In this document: piece by piece, positions 7,888 to 15,579 of the stretch
Layout of the letters: each line of letters starts with the position of its first letter
How positions within the stretch are numbered: the first letter of the stretch is position 1
NCBI GenBank assembly: GCA_020696345.1
Contig: JAEHCK010000046.1
Location: 1 to 32,788 of the forward strand
From: Thermoplasmata archaeon
Lineage (GTDB): Archaea > Thermoplasmatota > Penumbrarchaeia > JAEHCK01
Direction: 5' to 3'
DNA length: 32,788 nt
Position numbers and translations under genes: made by a program
Notes under the pieces: generated by a model
Database searches by the model: none
Seen by the model: the letters and a program-made list of their open reading frames with translations, nothing else
What the model was told of the DNA's origin: nothing

Positions 7888-8655
7888 TCAAGTATTCTTT
7901 ATTACAACCTTAATTCCTATTTGTTCAAGGGCGGTAATTACTTCGGCTTTTATCATTTCAAATTCCGGGGGTCTCTCCAGCAATACTAATAGATCTTGAT
8001 CCCACCGCGCTTTTGTTATTGATATTTCAAGATTTGGCTTTTTCCCGATCACACTCATTTTTCTTTCGTAAAGTTTCTTATCGATCCCTATACCCACTTT
8101 AAGAAGGAACCATACATCATAAAGATCTCTACCCTTGGTTCTGACACTTAGTGCCCGTAGTTTTTCTGCCAATATCTCCTCCTTTTTTAGACATAATGAA
8201 TTTACTACACGAATTTCCGGATATTTGAAAAATAGCCTCACCCATTCAGGGGTTAGGAATACATCATCTCGTTTTGAAACTTCGATATTGACATTCCCCA
8301 TTGATCTTTCAGTGCCTTGATAAAGAGGCCCTTTGTATCTCAATCGCGCAGTTATTGATGTTTTATCTTCCTTTAATTTATTAAGCTCTGTTTCGATACC
8401 ATAATCTATCATTCTTTCTGCACTATTTTTAAGTGCCCCCAAAAGATCATCACCACCCATTTTGGTGAAGTATAGGTCTTCAGAGAACCTATCCAGACCC
8501 AAAGCATGTTTAAGATAAGTTCCACCCTTAAAGACCAGATCTTCTGACTTTAAATAAAGCTCGGTCAGGAACAGAGCTTGGATATAATCCTGTTCAAGTA
8601 TGTGTAATGGTAAATTTTCAGAATGAATCTTTCTCAATTGTCTTCTTGTGATCAT
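7888..8655 (-). CDS. AbiEii-like nucleotidyltransferase (toxin candidate) with altered catalytic motif
   Basis: 255 residues. It resembles the AbiEii/DUF1814 nucleotidyltransferases, the toxin half of type IV toxin-antitoxin and phage-abortive systems. KGGT stands at 43-46 and RFSEDLYF at 56-63. The family usually has SxDLD, two metal-binding Asp. Here the second is Tyr62 (TAC at 8472-8470), so metal-dependent transfer may be lost. EKLRAL and GRDLYDVWFLL fit the family's C-terminal half. I start it at 8655 because that ATG overlaps the upstream stop as ATGA and AGAGGA lies 5 bp before it; an ATG at 8685 would add ten residues inside the upstream gene. Confidence 0.85.
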   Translation of the reverse strand: MITRRQLRKIHSENLPLHILEQDYIQALFLTELYLKSEDLVFKGGTYLKHALGLDRFSEDLYFTKMGGDDLLGALKNSAERMIDYGIETELNKLKEDKTSITARLRYKGPLYQGTERSMGNVNIEVSKRDDVFLTPEWVRLFFKYPEIRVVNSLCLKKEEILAEKLRALSVRTKGRDLYDVWFLLKVGIGIDKKLYERKMSVIGKKPNLEISITKARWDQDLLVLLERPPEFEMIKAEVITALEQIGIKVVIKNT

Positions 8656-9386
8656 TTTAATCCTCTGTTTACATATAATTTCCAAACAGAATTCGGATTT
8701 ATTTCCTTTCCAAGCGGATCGAGCTTGGTATATGAAGTTATTATGCGAGCAATTTTATTATTTTTATTTAAAACACCTTTTTGGTCAAGTAGATAACCCA
8801 AACGTGATGCAACTGCCGAGCTTTGAGTTTTTAGACAGTATTCTGTCATTTTCTCAAAATCAAGCCTTTCATTAAATGCATTATAGACCTGTTCTATTCC
8901 TCCCGAATATTTTGGAAGCCTTAAACAATCAATAATCGTCTTTTCCACATCTGAAGCAATAACTCGTCCGTATTGCTGATATCCGAAAAACGATCTTCTT
9001 GATATTGTCACAAATTGGATCTTCTGTCGCTGAAGTTGTAAATTTCTTTTTCTTTTGGTAGATGCTATAAAAACAGTTCTTGGAACTTGGTCAGTGATCT
9101 TATGAAAATGTAATGCACTCCAAAATGCCAGGTATGACGTATTTAGAAAATTAGAAGCGATCTCGTATATATCTAAACTCTCCCAATCTTCATTTAAAAT
9201 ATATTTTCCTTTCTCAAGCCTTCTTGCAAGCCCTTTCTCTTCCATATTATTGAGGATCCTGTATGTGTTCAATCTTGAAATATATAAAAATCTTGTAATA
9301 TCTTCAATTGTGAACAGGATCATTTCTCTCTTTCTTATCTCTGAAATAACTTGTGATTCTCTATTTGATATTGAGGTTCTATTCAT
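8652..9386 (-). CDS. AbiEi-like antitoxin/transcriptional regulator
   Basis: 244 residues. An N-terminal winged helix (about 10-65, with FTIEDITRFLYISRLNTYRI and GKYILN) is followed by the antitoxin-type domain: ASNFLNTSYLAFWSALHFH, then the FGYQQYGRVIASDVEKTIID segment seen in AbiEi-related proteins. In studied AbiE systems this protein represses its own operon through repeats in the promoter and neutralises the nucleotidyltransferase. Its stop overlaps the AbiEii-like start by ATGA, so the pair is translationally coupled. The 28-bp array at 9431-9569, 45-180 bp before its ATG, is an obvious candidate for its binding site. Confidence 0.85.
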   Translation of the reverse strand: MNRTSISNRESQVISEIRKREMILFTIEDITRFLYISRLNTYRILNNMEEKGLARRLEKGKYILNEDWESLDIYEIASNFLNTSYLAFWSALHFHKITDQVPRTVFIASTKRKRNLQLQRQKIQFVTISRRSFFGYQQYGRVIASDVEKTIIDCLRLPKYSGGIEQVYNAFNERLDFEKMTEYCLKTQSSAVASRLGYLLDQKGVLNKNNKIARIITSYTKLDPLGKEINPNSVWKLYVNRGLK

Positions 9387-9430
9387 GTAACTGTATAATA
9401 CGCCTATAATATAAAAAGGTTACACAAATA

Positions 9431-9569
9431 GTATATATCGTAGAGATGGCAGGATGTTCTATATATCGCTGAGATAGCAGGATGTTCTATATGTCGTTGA
9501 GATGTCAGGATGTTCTAAATGTCGCTGAGATGTCAGGATATTCTAAATGTCGCTGAGATGTCAGGATGC
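9431..9569 (-). repeat. 28-bp tandem repeat array, inverted copy, upstream of the AbiEi-like gene
   Basis: Units start at 9451, 9479, 9507 and 9535 with partial units at each end. Each begins AGGATGTTCTA and ends CTGAGATGTC or a close variant. The AGGATGTTCTATAT part is the reverse complement of the GAACATCCT half of the arrays at 6572 and 9604, while the other half differs. The result is two arrays facing each other upstream of the operon. Confidence 0.85.
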
Positions 9570-9603
9570 ATAAATGATTTAACGTAAATAAATCAAACAT
9601 CTT

Positions 9604-9774
9604 AATAATTAATCGAAATATACAACATCCCAATAATTAATCACAAAATAGAACATCCTAATAATGAATCAGAAAATAGAACATTCTAACAATTAATCGC
9701 GATATAGAACTTATAATCGATAAAAAATCGAAATATAGAACATCCCATTAATTAATCGAAATATCCAACATCCT
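9604..9774 (+). repeat. 28-bp tandem repeat array, right boundary of the cassette
   Basis: Units start at 9604, 9632, 9660, 9688 and 9747, with one longer degenerate unit around 9715. The consensus is AATAATTAATCGAAATATAG followed by AACATCCT. It is the same sequence and orientation as 6572-6667. No unique spacers are present. The two copies bracket the three cassette genes as direct repeats. Confidence 0.85.
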
Positions 9775-9841
9775 AATAATGAATTGTAAGAGACAAAAGA
9801 TATAATGTTACATTATATTACATTACATTGGTGACCATCAA

Positions 9842-10534
9842 ATGAGAGTGCTTGCAATTGTAGATATTCATAAATCCGAAAATGCGCTGGATACCACAAT
9901 ACATTATTTAAACACACACAAACCCGACCTGTTATTGATCGCTGGTGATATCACAACCTTCGGCCCTTTGGAGTTTGCCGAGACCTTCTTGGACAACCTG
10001 CCGGACATCAAAACACTGGCACTGCCAGGTAACTGCGACCCCCGTGAGATCCTTGGTGTTTTGGATAACAGTAAAGCCCAAAACCTTCACGGACGTAAAG
10101 AGGTTATCCAGGGCATAACGTTCGTCGGTCTTGGCGGGTCGAACCAAACACCGTTCAACACACCGTTCGAGCTTACCGAGGATGAGATATTCCAGACACT
10201 GGACAATATCATGGAACCCGGTGCGGTTCTGGTTCTGCATTTTCCGGTCATGGGCCATCTTGACGAGGTACCGGGTGGAATTCATACTGGCAGCACGGGC
10301 GCCCACAAGATCGTTGAGAAATACAAACCAGGTCTGGTGATCTCGGGGCATATTCACGAGACCACGGGCACCAAAACTGACGAGAAGGGTATCATATACC
10401 TGAACCCCGGACCCATAGGCGAGGGTTATGGGGCGCTGGTGGATATTGAGAAGATCGAGGATGTGTCAGCGCAAGAGCAGGTTAGATACAATTTCAAAAT
10501 TCAGTTATTATCACCCAAGGATAAAATGAAATAA
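9842..10534 (+). CDS. Calcineurin-like metallophosphoesterase
   Basis: 230 residues with the metallophosphoesterase ladder: D.H in VDIHKS (D8, H10), GDIT near 39, GNCD near 61 (Cys where many have His, a variant often seen in archaea), LHFP near 141, and GHIH near 176 closing the two-metal site. The NPGP motif after it is typical of the YfcE/MJ0936-like group, phosphodiesterases of uncertain physiological substrate. GGTGACC precedes the ATG. It stands alone next to the 28-bp arrays and is convergent with the surface-protein gene, with only 13 bp between their stops. Confidence 0.9.
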   Translation: MRVLAIVDIHKSENALDTTIHYLNTHKPDLLLIAGDITTFGPLEFAETFLDNLPDIKTLALPGNCDPREILGVLDNSKAQNLHGRKEVIQGITFVGLGGSNQTPFNTPFELTEDEIFQTLDNIMEPGAVLVLHFPVMGHLDEVPGGIHTGSTGAHKIVEKYKPGLVISGHIHETTGTKTDEKGIIYLNPGPIGEGYGALVDIEKIEDVSAQEQVRYNFKIQLLSPKDKMK

Positions 10535-10547
10535 ATTTTAAATTTAT

Positions 10548-13136
10548 TTACAGCCCGTATTTTGCAGCTATATTGCAGTGGAAGCACTCGCCAGCGCTGG
10601 TGAGCTTGTGTGCGCAGTTGGGGCAGCGGTTCATGCTCGTGCTCACGGGCGGCGGCATTGAAATCGGCATTGTTGCGGCAGTCGCCATATCTCCTCCATA
10701 TTTAGCACGCTCGGCCATTGACTGCGGCGCCTCCTCGAACGTGACCCCTTCTTCTTCTGCACCAGTACGCTTGCGAAGGAACAGAATTAGAATTATGATA
10801 ATTACAATTACTATCACGATACCGATCCCAACCAGAAGCATCATGTCAAATCCGCCGTCGCCGTCATCATCATCGTCTTCTTTCTGGGATAACGATAGAT
10901 CGCCCAAGGCCACAGTATCGCCTGCACCTGCATTCACCGAAACCTCGATGCTATTGTAACCAGTTACCTTGATCACAACCGCATATTCACCGGCTTCCAC
11001 ATCCGCAAATGTAAACGCGCCCTCTACATTTGTTATCGTCTCATCCACGATGGTTCGGTTCTCATCCAACAACTCTACTTTGGCATTGACAATAAGTTCG
11101 CCCGTGGTCTTATCTTTCAAGACACCGGATACCTCGGCAGTTGGCGGCGAAACGAACTTGGTGGTGAAACTCCATTCTACATGACGACGGAGGATTATCT
11201 GGTTATTTCCATCCTTTAATGTATCGGCGATCTCTACTGTATACTCGGTGCTCCCCTGCAACGGCTCGCTCGGCGTGAATACCACCCTATTTGTGAGCGG
11301 GTCGGCTATGGTCACCGTACCATCGATGACCTGTTCCAGAAGCTTTAGACCGAAATTTGCCGTCAGAGATGTCAAGTTCAATTTAACTTTATTATGAAAC
11401 ACAACAAAGATCCCCGGGGCTTCGTTATCGACATTTGTGCTGTTATCCTCCGGACTGGTATCTATGATCGGTTCGATCTCAGTATCAAAGGTTGCAATAT
11501 AGCTATCCCAGAACAAAGGTTCGCCTGTGCTTGACTTGACACCTTTGCTGATTGTGATCTTGCATGTTTCCTCTTTATGGAACTTATTGATAGGTGTGAA
11601 TTCGAAAGCTTTCGAGGTACCACCGCTACCCACAGATTCCAGTAGACCGGGGACTAAGGTCACACCCTGCATCAGAGATATATTGTTCTCAAAAGACATA
11701 TTATCCACGGGAGAATCAAACTCGATCTTGATAATTGTGTCAATATTCACATCCACCGCATTCTCTGCATTTATCCAAGCATCCCTGGACTTAATTGTTA
11801 CACTCACTGGTAGATGCTTTTTCACTAATGTGATATTTACTGTTATTGTTTCTGATGCATTTACGTTCACGCCCGGTTGGGTTTTGATCTCATAGGCGGA
11901 TAGGTTATCGATCAGAGCTTCAACGGTGACCGTATAGTTTTCACCTGCAAGAACATCTCCGAGCTCGTACAGGCCGGTCTCATCGGTCAGGGCCCAGAAT
12001 GTCTCGCCGTCAACCTCTACACTGACATTTGCATTTGGAACTGCCGATCCTTCCGTATCCAGAATATGGCCATTGATAATGCCGGTTTTGGGTTTTAGTA
12101 TCAGTGTTGTGTCGAGGACCGTGTCGGCGTACATGTCGAGGTCGTCCGTGAGTGGTTCATAATCATCTAAGGCAACCTTGACTGTGTGTGGTGTAGTATA
12201 GTTCGATCCCGTGCTGTTCTGGATATATTCGGTGCACTCGATATTTTCGATCATACCCGTCTGGTCGGTTTTACCGCTGAAAGTCAGGTTATCGTGGTAA
12301 TTGAATACCTGAACCGAGGCATTTGCCAGCGGTGCGGATCCGTTTGATACATTCACGGTCAAGTACCAGGCCACATGGAGTTCCGAAGTATCCAAAACGA
12401 TCGGGGCGCCGTAATCCAGTGGTGTGGAAACTAAAGTCAAAGTTGAACCATGCTCTAGATCTACATCTCTATCACCAGAATAATCAAAAGTACAGTCCTG
12501 AAGCTTTACATCTGAGTTGTTTAATTTGATCCCGATCTTATCGGAGTCAATGATATCACAATCTATAACACTTGGAGATGCATCAATGACATGTAAACCG
12601 ATATAATTATCATCAAAAGAACAATTGGTAAATGTAATCTTATCAGAGCGCACTACAAAACCATTCTCGGAAAATTCGCCCGCGTTTATTATCGTGCAAT
12701 CTTTGAAATACCCCTCGCTGTCAACCGCAAACTCGAATTCGTACTTATTGCTCTGGAAGATGTTGTTTTTTATTACTGAATTATTCGTCACTTCAAGCCG
12801 GCCACCGCTGTGGACGAATATCTTGAACACAAAATGAGTTAAAGCGCTTCTGTTAATGATCAATATGGAATTATCCAGCTTGAGCACACCATTGGATTCT
12901 ATAGTTAGATTGCCGTTCAGATATACAGTCTCGTCCTTATAGCTGGCCGGACCATTTATCGTCAGATTATCGTCGATATATATTGTTCTACTATTACTTG
13001 TGGTGCCGCTGCCCGCACTTGAAGATGTATTACCAAGAGCGTCTGTACCTACAACTGAAGCAACTGGAATAACACTCAACAAGCTGAAAAGAATTAGCAA
13101 TGATATTAAAAAACAGATATGTTTATGTTTTCCCAT
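10548..13136 (-). CDS. Large anchored surface protein: beta-helix, Ig-like and carboxypeptidase-regulatory-like domains, cytosolic zinc ribbon
   Basis: 862 residues from the ATG at 13136, chosen because GGAGGT lies 5 bp upstream; an upstream start at 13181 would bury that site and lengthen the signal peptide. Order: signal peptide (1-30); Ser/Thr-rich stretch; right-handed beta-helix-like repeats to about 240; two carboxypeptidase-regulatory-like folds (about 255-445, DTEGSAVPNANVSVEVDGETF); two SbsA/Big-like Ig domains (about 450-660, IKIEFDSPVDNMSFENNI and PSEPLQGSTEYTVEI); a third regulatory-like fold (about 670-740); an acidic linker (DDDDDGDGG); a membrane helix (765-790) followed by RKR; and a cytosolic tail ending in a CPNC...CFHC zinc ribbon (838-854). 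Many NxS/T sites suggest N-glycosylation. The exact ligand is unknown. Confidence 0.88.
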   Translation of the reverse strand: MGKHKHICFLISLLILFSLLSVIPVASVVGTDALGNTSSSAGSGTTSNSRTIYIDDNLTINGPASYKDETVYLNGNLTIESNGVLKLDNSILIINRSALTHFVFKIFVHSGGRLEVTNNSVIKNNIFQSNKYEFEFAVDSEGYFKDCTIINAGEFSENGFVVRSDKITFTNCSFDDNYIGLHVIDASPSVIDCDIIDSDKIGIKLNNSDVKLQDCTFDYSGDRDVDLEHGSTLTLVSTPLDYGAPIVLDTSELHVAWYLTVNVSNGSAPLANASVQVFNYHDNLTFSGKTDQTGMIENIECTEYIQNSTGSNYTTPHTVKVALDDYEPLTDDLDMYADTVLDTTLILKPKTGIINGHILDTEGSAVPNANVSVEVDGETFWALTDETGLYELGDVLAGENYTVTVEALIDNLSAYEIKTQPGVNVNASETITVNITLVKKHLPVSVTIKSRDAWINAENAVDVNIDTIIKIEFDSPVDNMSFENNISLMQGVTLVPGLLESVGSGGTSKAFEFTPINKFHKEETCKITISKGVKSSTGEPLFWDSYIATFDTEIEPIIDTSPEDNSTNVDNEAPGIFVVFHNKVKLNLTSLTANFGLKLLEQVIDGTVTIADPLTNRVVFTPSEPLQGSTEYTVEIADTLKDGNNQIILRRHVEWSFTTKFVSPPTAEVSGVLKDKTTGELIVNAKVELLDENRTIVDETITNVEGAFTFADVEAGEYAVVIKVTGYNSIEVSVNAGAGDTVALGDLSLSQKEDDDDDGDGGFDMMLLVGIGIVIVIVIIIILILFLRKRTGAEEEGVTFEEAPQSMAERAKYGGDMATAATMPISMPPPVSTSMNRCPNCAHKLTSAGECFHCNIAAKYGL

Positions 13137-13392
13137 AGTTAACCTCCTCTTGATCATTTTTGAGGAATTTACAATACTCAACTTCTACTAATGCAATGCT
13201 TTAAACGTATATAAATTATACTGAAATTTGTTTTCCCAGCCAGGCGGCGAACTAAGCTATGATATCTAAATTAATAACCATTGTTCACAAACCAATTTTC
13301 TGAATTAATTAACTCAATTTTATTGTACAAATGATAATAGATTTAAACATTTGATATTTACAATGATCAATGCTAAGGACATTGGAAATTGC

Positions 13393-13456
13393 AAATTTGA
13401 ACAATTTTCTAGAGAAAAATTATTCTACATTGGAAAACTCTTCGACTTTTCCAAAG
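13393..13456 (-). repeat. 64-bp dispersed repeat, copy 1
   Basis: Read on the minus strand it matches 30425-30488 at 63 of 64 positions and is related to 28120-28182. It holds two hairpins: GGAAAA/TTTTCC around GTCGAAGAG, and AGAATAATT paired with AAAATTGTTC. It lies in the gap between the surface-protein and prenyltransferase genes and encodes no protein. Confidence 0.85.
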
Positions 13457-13507
13457 TTAGAAATTGTAAAAGTTAAAATTAAACTCAAAACTCCAAATAT
13501 AAAAATT

Positions 13508-13653
13508 AGGGGTCAGGTTTGGGTCAGGAAAGTGATTGATTAAAAAGGGTAAAAGGGCCTTTGCAGAGTTATTGTAATTACCCTGACCCCTCTCGAAAAT
13601 ATATTGGCAATCAGTATTAACCATTCAAGTCCATATCCTGACCCCAGACCCCT
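13508..13653. repeat. Inverted repeat of GGGGTCAGG type
   Basis: AGGGGTCAGG..GGGTCAGGA at 13508-13529 is the inverse of TCCTGACCCC..ACCCCT at 13636-13653, with another CCCTGACCCCT between them. Similar GGGGTCAG-rich sequence recurs in at least five other gaps of the window. No gene is seen in it. Confidence 0.6.
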
Positions 13654-13678
13654 AAGAAAACAATAATTGATCGATTTA

Positions 13679-14350
13679 TTATGATCCGTATCGCCGTTTG
13701 CGCTGTTGATACGAATAAATGGCCTTTAAAAAGTCCAGCTTTGAAAATCCGGGCCAGTACACATCTGCAAAATATAATTCAGAATACGCCAGCTGCCAGA
13801 GCAAGAAATTTGATATACGTTCCTCACCCGAGGTACGCAATACCAGATCGGGGTCGGGGAAGTCATGGGTATACAAGTATGACGATACAAGCTCTTCGTT
13901 TATCTTGTCCAATTCGACCCTGCCCTCTTTGGCATCCTTTGCAATGTTTTGTATTGCCTGTGTGATCTCCTGACGGCCGCCGTATGCGATGGCGAGGTTG
14001 AAAAAATACCTATCGTAATCTTTCGTTTTATCTTTGGCATAATCGATCGCCTTCTGGATACGCTTTGGGAGAAGGTCCACCTGCCCCAAAACCGAAACCC
14101 GGATCTTGTTTTTATGCACGCGCTTATCATCGCCGAGGCTATAGAAGTTCTTCTCGAACAGGTCCAATAGATCCATAACCTCCTCAGTGTCCCTGTTCAA
14201 GTTTTCCATGGAAAATGCATATACAGTTAGGATCTTGATGTCCAGCTCCAGGCACCAGGCTAAAAGCTCCTCCAGTTTATCACGACCCTTCTCATGCCCG
14301 TCCACAGATGTTAGCCCCAGCCCTTCTGCAAAACGGCGGTTCCCGTCCAT
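13679..14350 (-). CDS. uppS: Cis-prenyltransferase (undecaprenyl/polyprenyl diphosphate synthase type); true start upstream
   Basis: This enzyme makes the long-chain cis-polyprenyl diphosphate used as lipid carrier for glycosylation. Coordinates give the first ordinary start (MDGNRR, catalytic Asp2). DGHEKG, YAFSMENLNR, and LRTSGEERISNFLLWQ with AYSELYF follow, as in the family. However, the frame stays open upstream to 14490, and its last codons read KLVSSQPRPNHIAII, which belong to the family's N-terminus. That stretch has no ATG, GTG or TTG. AGGAGGTGG at about 14463-14471 sits 4 bp before a GTC at 14458; a start there would give 259 residues, the normal length. Either a non-standard start or an error in the sequence is likely. 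Confidence 0.92.
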   Translation of the reverse strand: MDGNRRFAEGLGLTSVDGHEKGRDKLEELLAWCLELDIKILTVYAFSMENLNRDTEEVMDLLDLFEKNFYSLGDDKRVHKNKIRVSVLGQVDLLPKRIQKAIDYAKDKTKDYDRYFFNLAIAYGGRQEITQAIQNIAKDAKEGRVELDKINEELVSSYLYTHDFPDPDLVLRTSGEERISNFLLWQLAYSELYFADVYWPGFSKLDFLKAIYSYQQRKRRYGS

Positions 14351-14607
14351 GATGATCGCGATGTGGTTGGGTCTTGGCTGGCTACTGACCAGCTTCAGAT
14401 ATCTCTTCTCGCGTGCACGAGTTATGGTGGATAGTATTACCGAACCGACTTCTGAGACGCTGCCACCTCCTGTGGTAATAGCATATAGTTACATTCTTTA
14501 TTATTTAAATATTTTCTATTGCTCATTAAGGAATTATGTAAATCACAAGCTCCAAAACATACACAAAAATGAGATGAAAAATTAATTAAGTTTCATTTCT
14601 GCTGTGA

Positions 14608-14658
14608 CTTAGAATTCCTTTGGAAAATAGCTTATTAATATCAGAATTCTAACCCTCC
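14608..14658 (+). repeat. Diverged palindromic module upstream of tRNA-Gly
   Basis: CTTAGAATTCC, a spacer, then AGAATTCTAACCCTCC. It resembles the module at 31608-31658 (GCTAAAAATTCC and GGAATTTTTACCCCTCC) but is more diverged. The arms can pair over 8-9 bp. Confidence 0.45.
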
Positions 14659-14700
14659 CAATAATCAAACAATACCCAAATATCAAAGAATTTACATAAT

Positions 14701-14710
14701 CTTTATATCT
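14701..14710 (+). promoter_or_regulatory. TATA box of the tRNA-Gly gene
   Basis: CTTTATATCT lies about 35 bp upstream of the mature tRNA 5' end, the expected position for an archaeal TATA box with a short leader. It agrees with the consensus TTTAWATA in its core. Confidence 0.55.
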
Positions 14711-14741
14711 TTATTCATTATTTTCCATTCAACAATCCCAT

Positions 14742-14814
14742 GCGGCTATAGTCTAGTCTGGTAGGACAGTGGCTTCCCAAGCCTCTAACTCGGGTTCAAA
14801 TCCCGGTAGCCGCA
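14742..14814 (+). tRNA. tRNA-Gly (CCC)
   Basis: Acceptor strands GCGGCTA and TAGCCGC pair, with discriminator A and no encoded CCA. The anticodon loop is TTCCCAA (CCC at 14776-14778) on a stem GTGGC/GCCTC that has one T:T mismatch. The T-arm is TCGGG-TTCAAAT-CCCGG. No intron. Its 3' part is copied at 15086-15106, and T-arm pieces lie at 14849 and 14960. Confidence 0.92.
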
Positions 14815-14848
14815 CTCATTATTAATTTATTGATGTTCATTGATAACT

Positions 14849-14863
14849 GGGGATTTGAACCCT
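14849..14863 (-). repeat. Antisense copy of the tRNA-Gly T-arm
   Basis: GGGGATTTGAACCCT reads, on the minus strand, as the T-loop region of tRNA-Gly, including the AAAT variant that separates it from the tRNA-Met T-arm. It starts 35 bp after the tRNA, just as the antisense T-arm copy at 271-285 starts about 32 bp after tRNA-Met. Confidence 0.55.
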
Positions 14864-14905
14864 AGAAAAAAATAAGAAGGATTTATAATTGAATCTTATA
14901 TTTTT

Positions 14906-14962
14906 CTTGAGCTAAAAATTCCGATGATATGATATTGAATAGGACTGGAATTTTTACCTCTC
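14906..14962 (+). repeat. Palindromic module downstream of tRNA-Gly
   Basis: CTTGAGCTAAAAATTCC at 14906-14922 and GGAATTTTTACCTCTC at 14947-14962 frame a 24-bp AT-rich spacer. A sense T-arm copy (CTCGGGTTCAAAT, 14960-14972) overlaps its end, as at the tRNA-Met locus. Related modules are at 178-227, 25371-25422 and 31608-31658. Confidence 0.65.
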
Positions 14963-15085
14963 GGGTTCAAATCATTAAGTTGAGTTAAGATATAATCTGA
15001 AAACGTATTGTCTTCGCATATTATTACAAATGTTCGATCGCTTAAACAAAATAATTTTCAGTGAACGAGATGCCAAAAAGTTTCC

Positions 15086-15106
15086 GTTCAAATCCCGGTA
15101 GCCGCA
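15086..15106 (+). repeat. Second copy of the tRNA-Gly 3' end
   Basis: The last 21 bases of the tRNA-Gly gene (14794-14814) are repeated exactly, in the same orientation, 292 bp downstream. With the module and T-arm pieces between, this looks like the scar of an element that inserted at the tRNA 3' end. Confidence 0.75.
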
Positions 15107-15262
15107 TTCAAACAAGTCCAGAAGTCAGGAGTCTATAGAGTCGAGAGTCACTATTCCCAGTTTCAGAAACATACGATCATTCCCCCTTTCCCGATTATAT
15201 TCTGACCCCTGAATTGTAACCCCTAATCCCTAAGTTGTGATCCCTGACCCCTAATTGATTTG

Positions 15263-15397
15263 TTACATCATTCGACTACATTGCAAGCATACGTCCGGCG
15301 CGCACTCTTTATGATATAACATTTTACAAAATCGACAACGCTTGAAGTTATCGTATTCCTCGACAGACCCTCCACAATTACGACAGTGCTCAGCCAT
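15263..15397 (-). CDS. 44-residue zinc-binding protein
   Basis: A short frame reads MAEHCRNCGGSVEEYDNF, then RCRFCKMLYHKECAPDVC and LQCSRMM. Seven Cys and a YHKEC stretch give four metal-ligand pairs (CxxC at 5/8, CxxC at 21/24, H/C at 29/32, CxxC at 37/40), a pattern like small RING or B-box-type double zinc folds. The ligand spacing can hardly be chance. GGAG lies 9 bp before the ATG. It stands alone in a long repeat-rich gap. Its role is unknown; protein or nucleic-acid binding is the obvious guess. Confidence 0.75.
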   Translation of the reverse strand: MAEHCRNCGGSVEEYDNFKRCRFCKMLYHKECAPDVCLQCSRMM

Positions 15398-15579
15398 TGT
15401 TTAACTCTCCATTTCTAATATTACAAATGTTATTACTTCATATTTATTGTTTTCCTAAGAATATTGTTATTTCAAATTATAAGTTGATGATGAATATGGG
15501 AATGTGATGATTTTTTATTGAATATGGGAACGAGAAGCCGGTTTTGCACTTCCGATTCCCTTATTAACAATATTACTTC

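Noticed and set aside
9431-9774. Possible CRISPR array
   Set aside because: The 28-bp units abut directly, the variable parts are degenerate copies, not unique spacers, and no cas gene is near.
14975-15106. Second tRNA-Gly gene
   Set aside because: Only the last 21 bases of the tRNA are repeated; the 5' half is missing.
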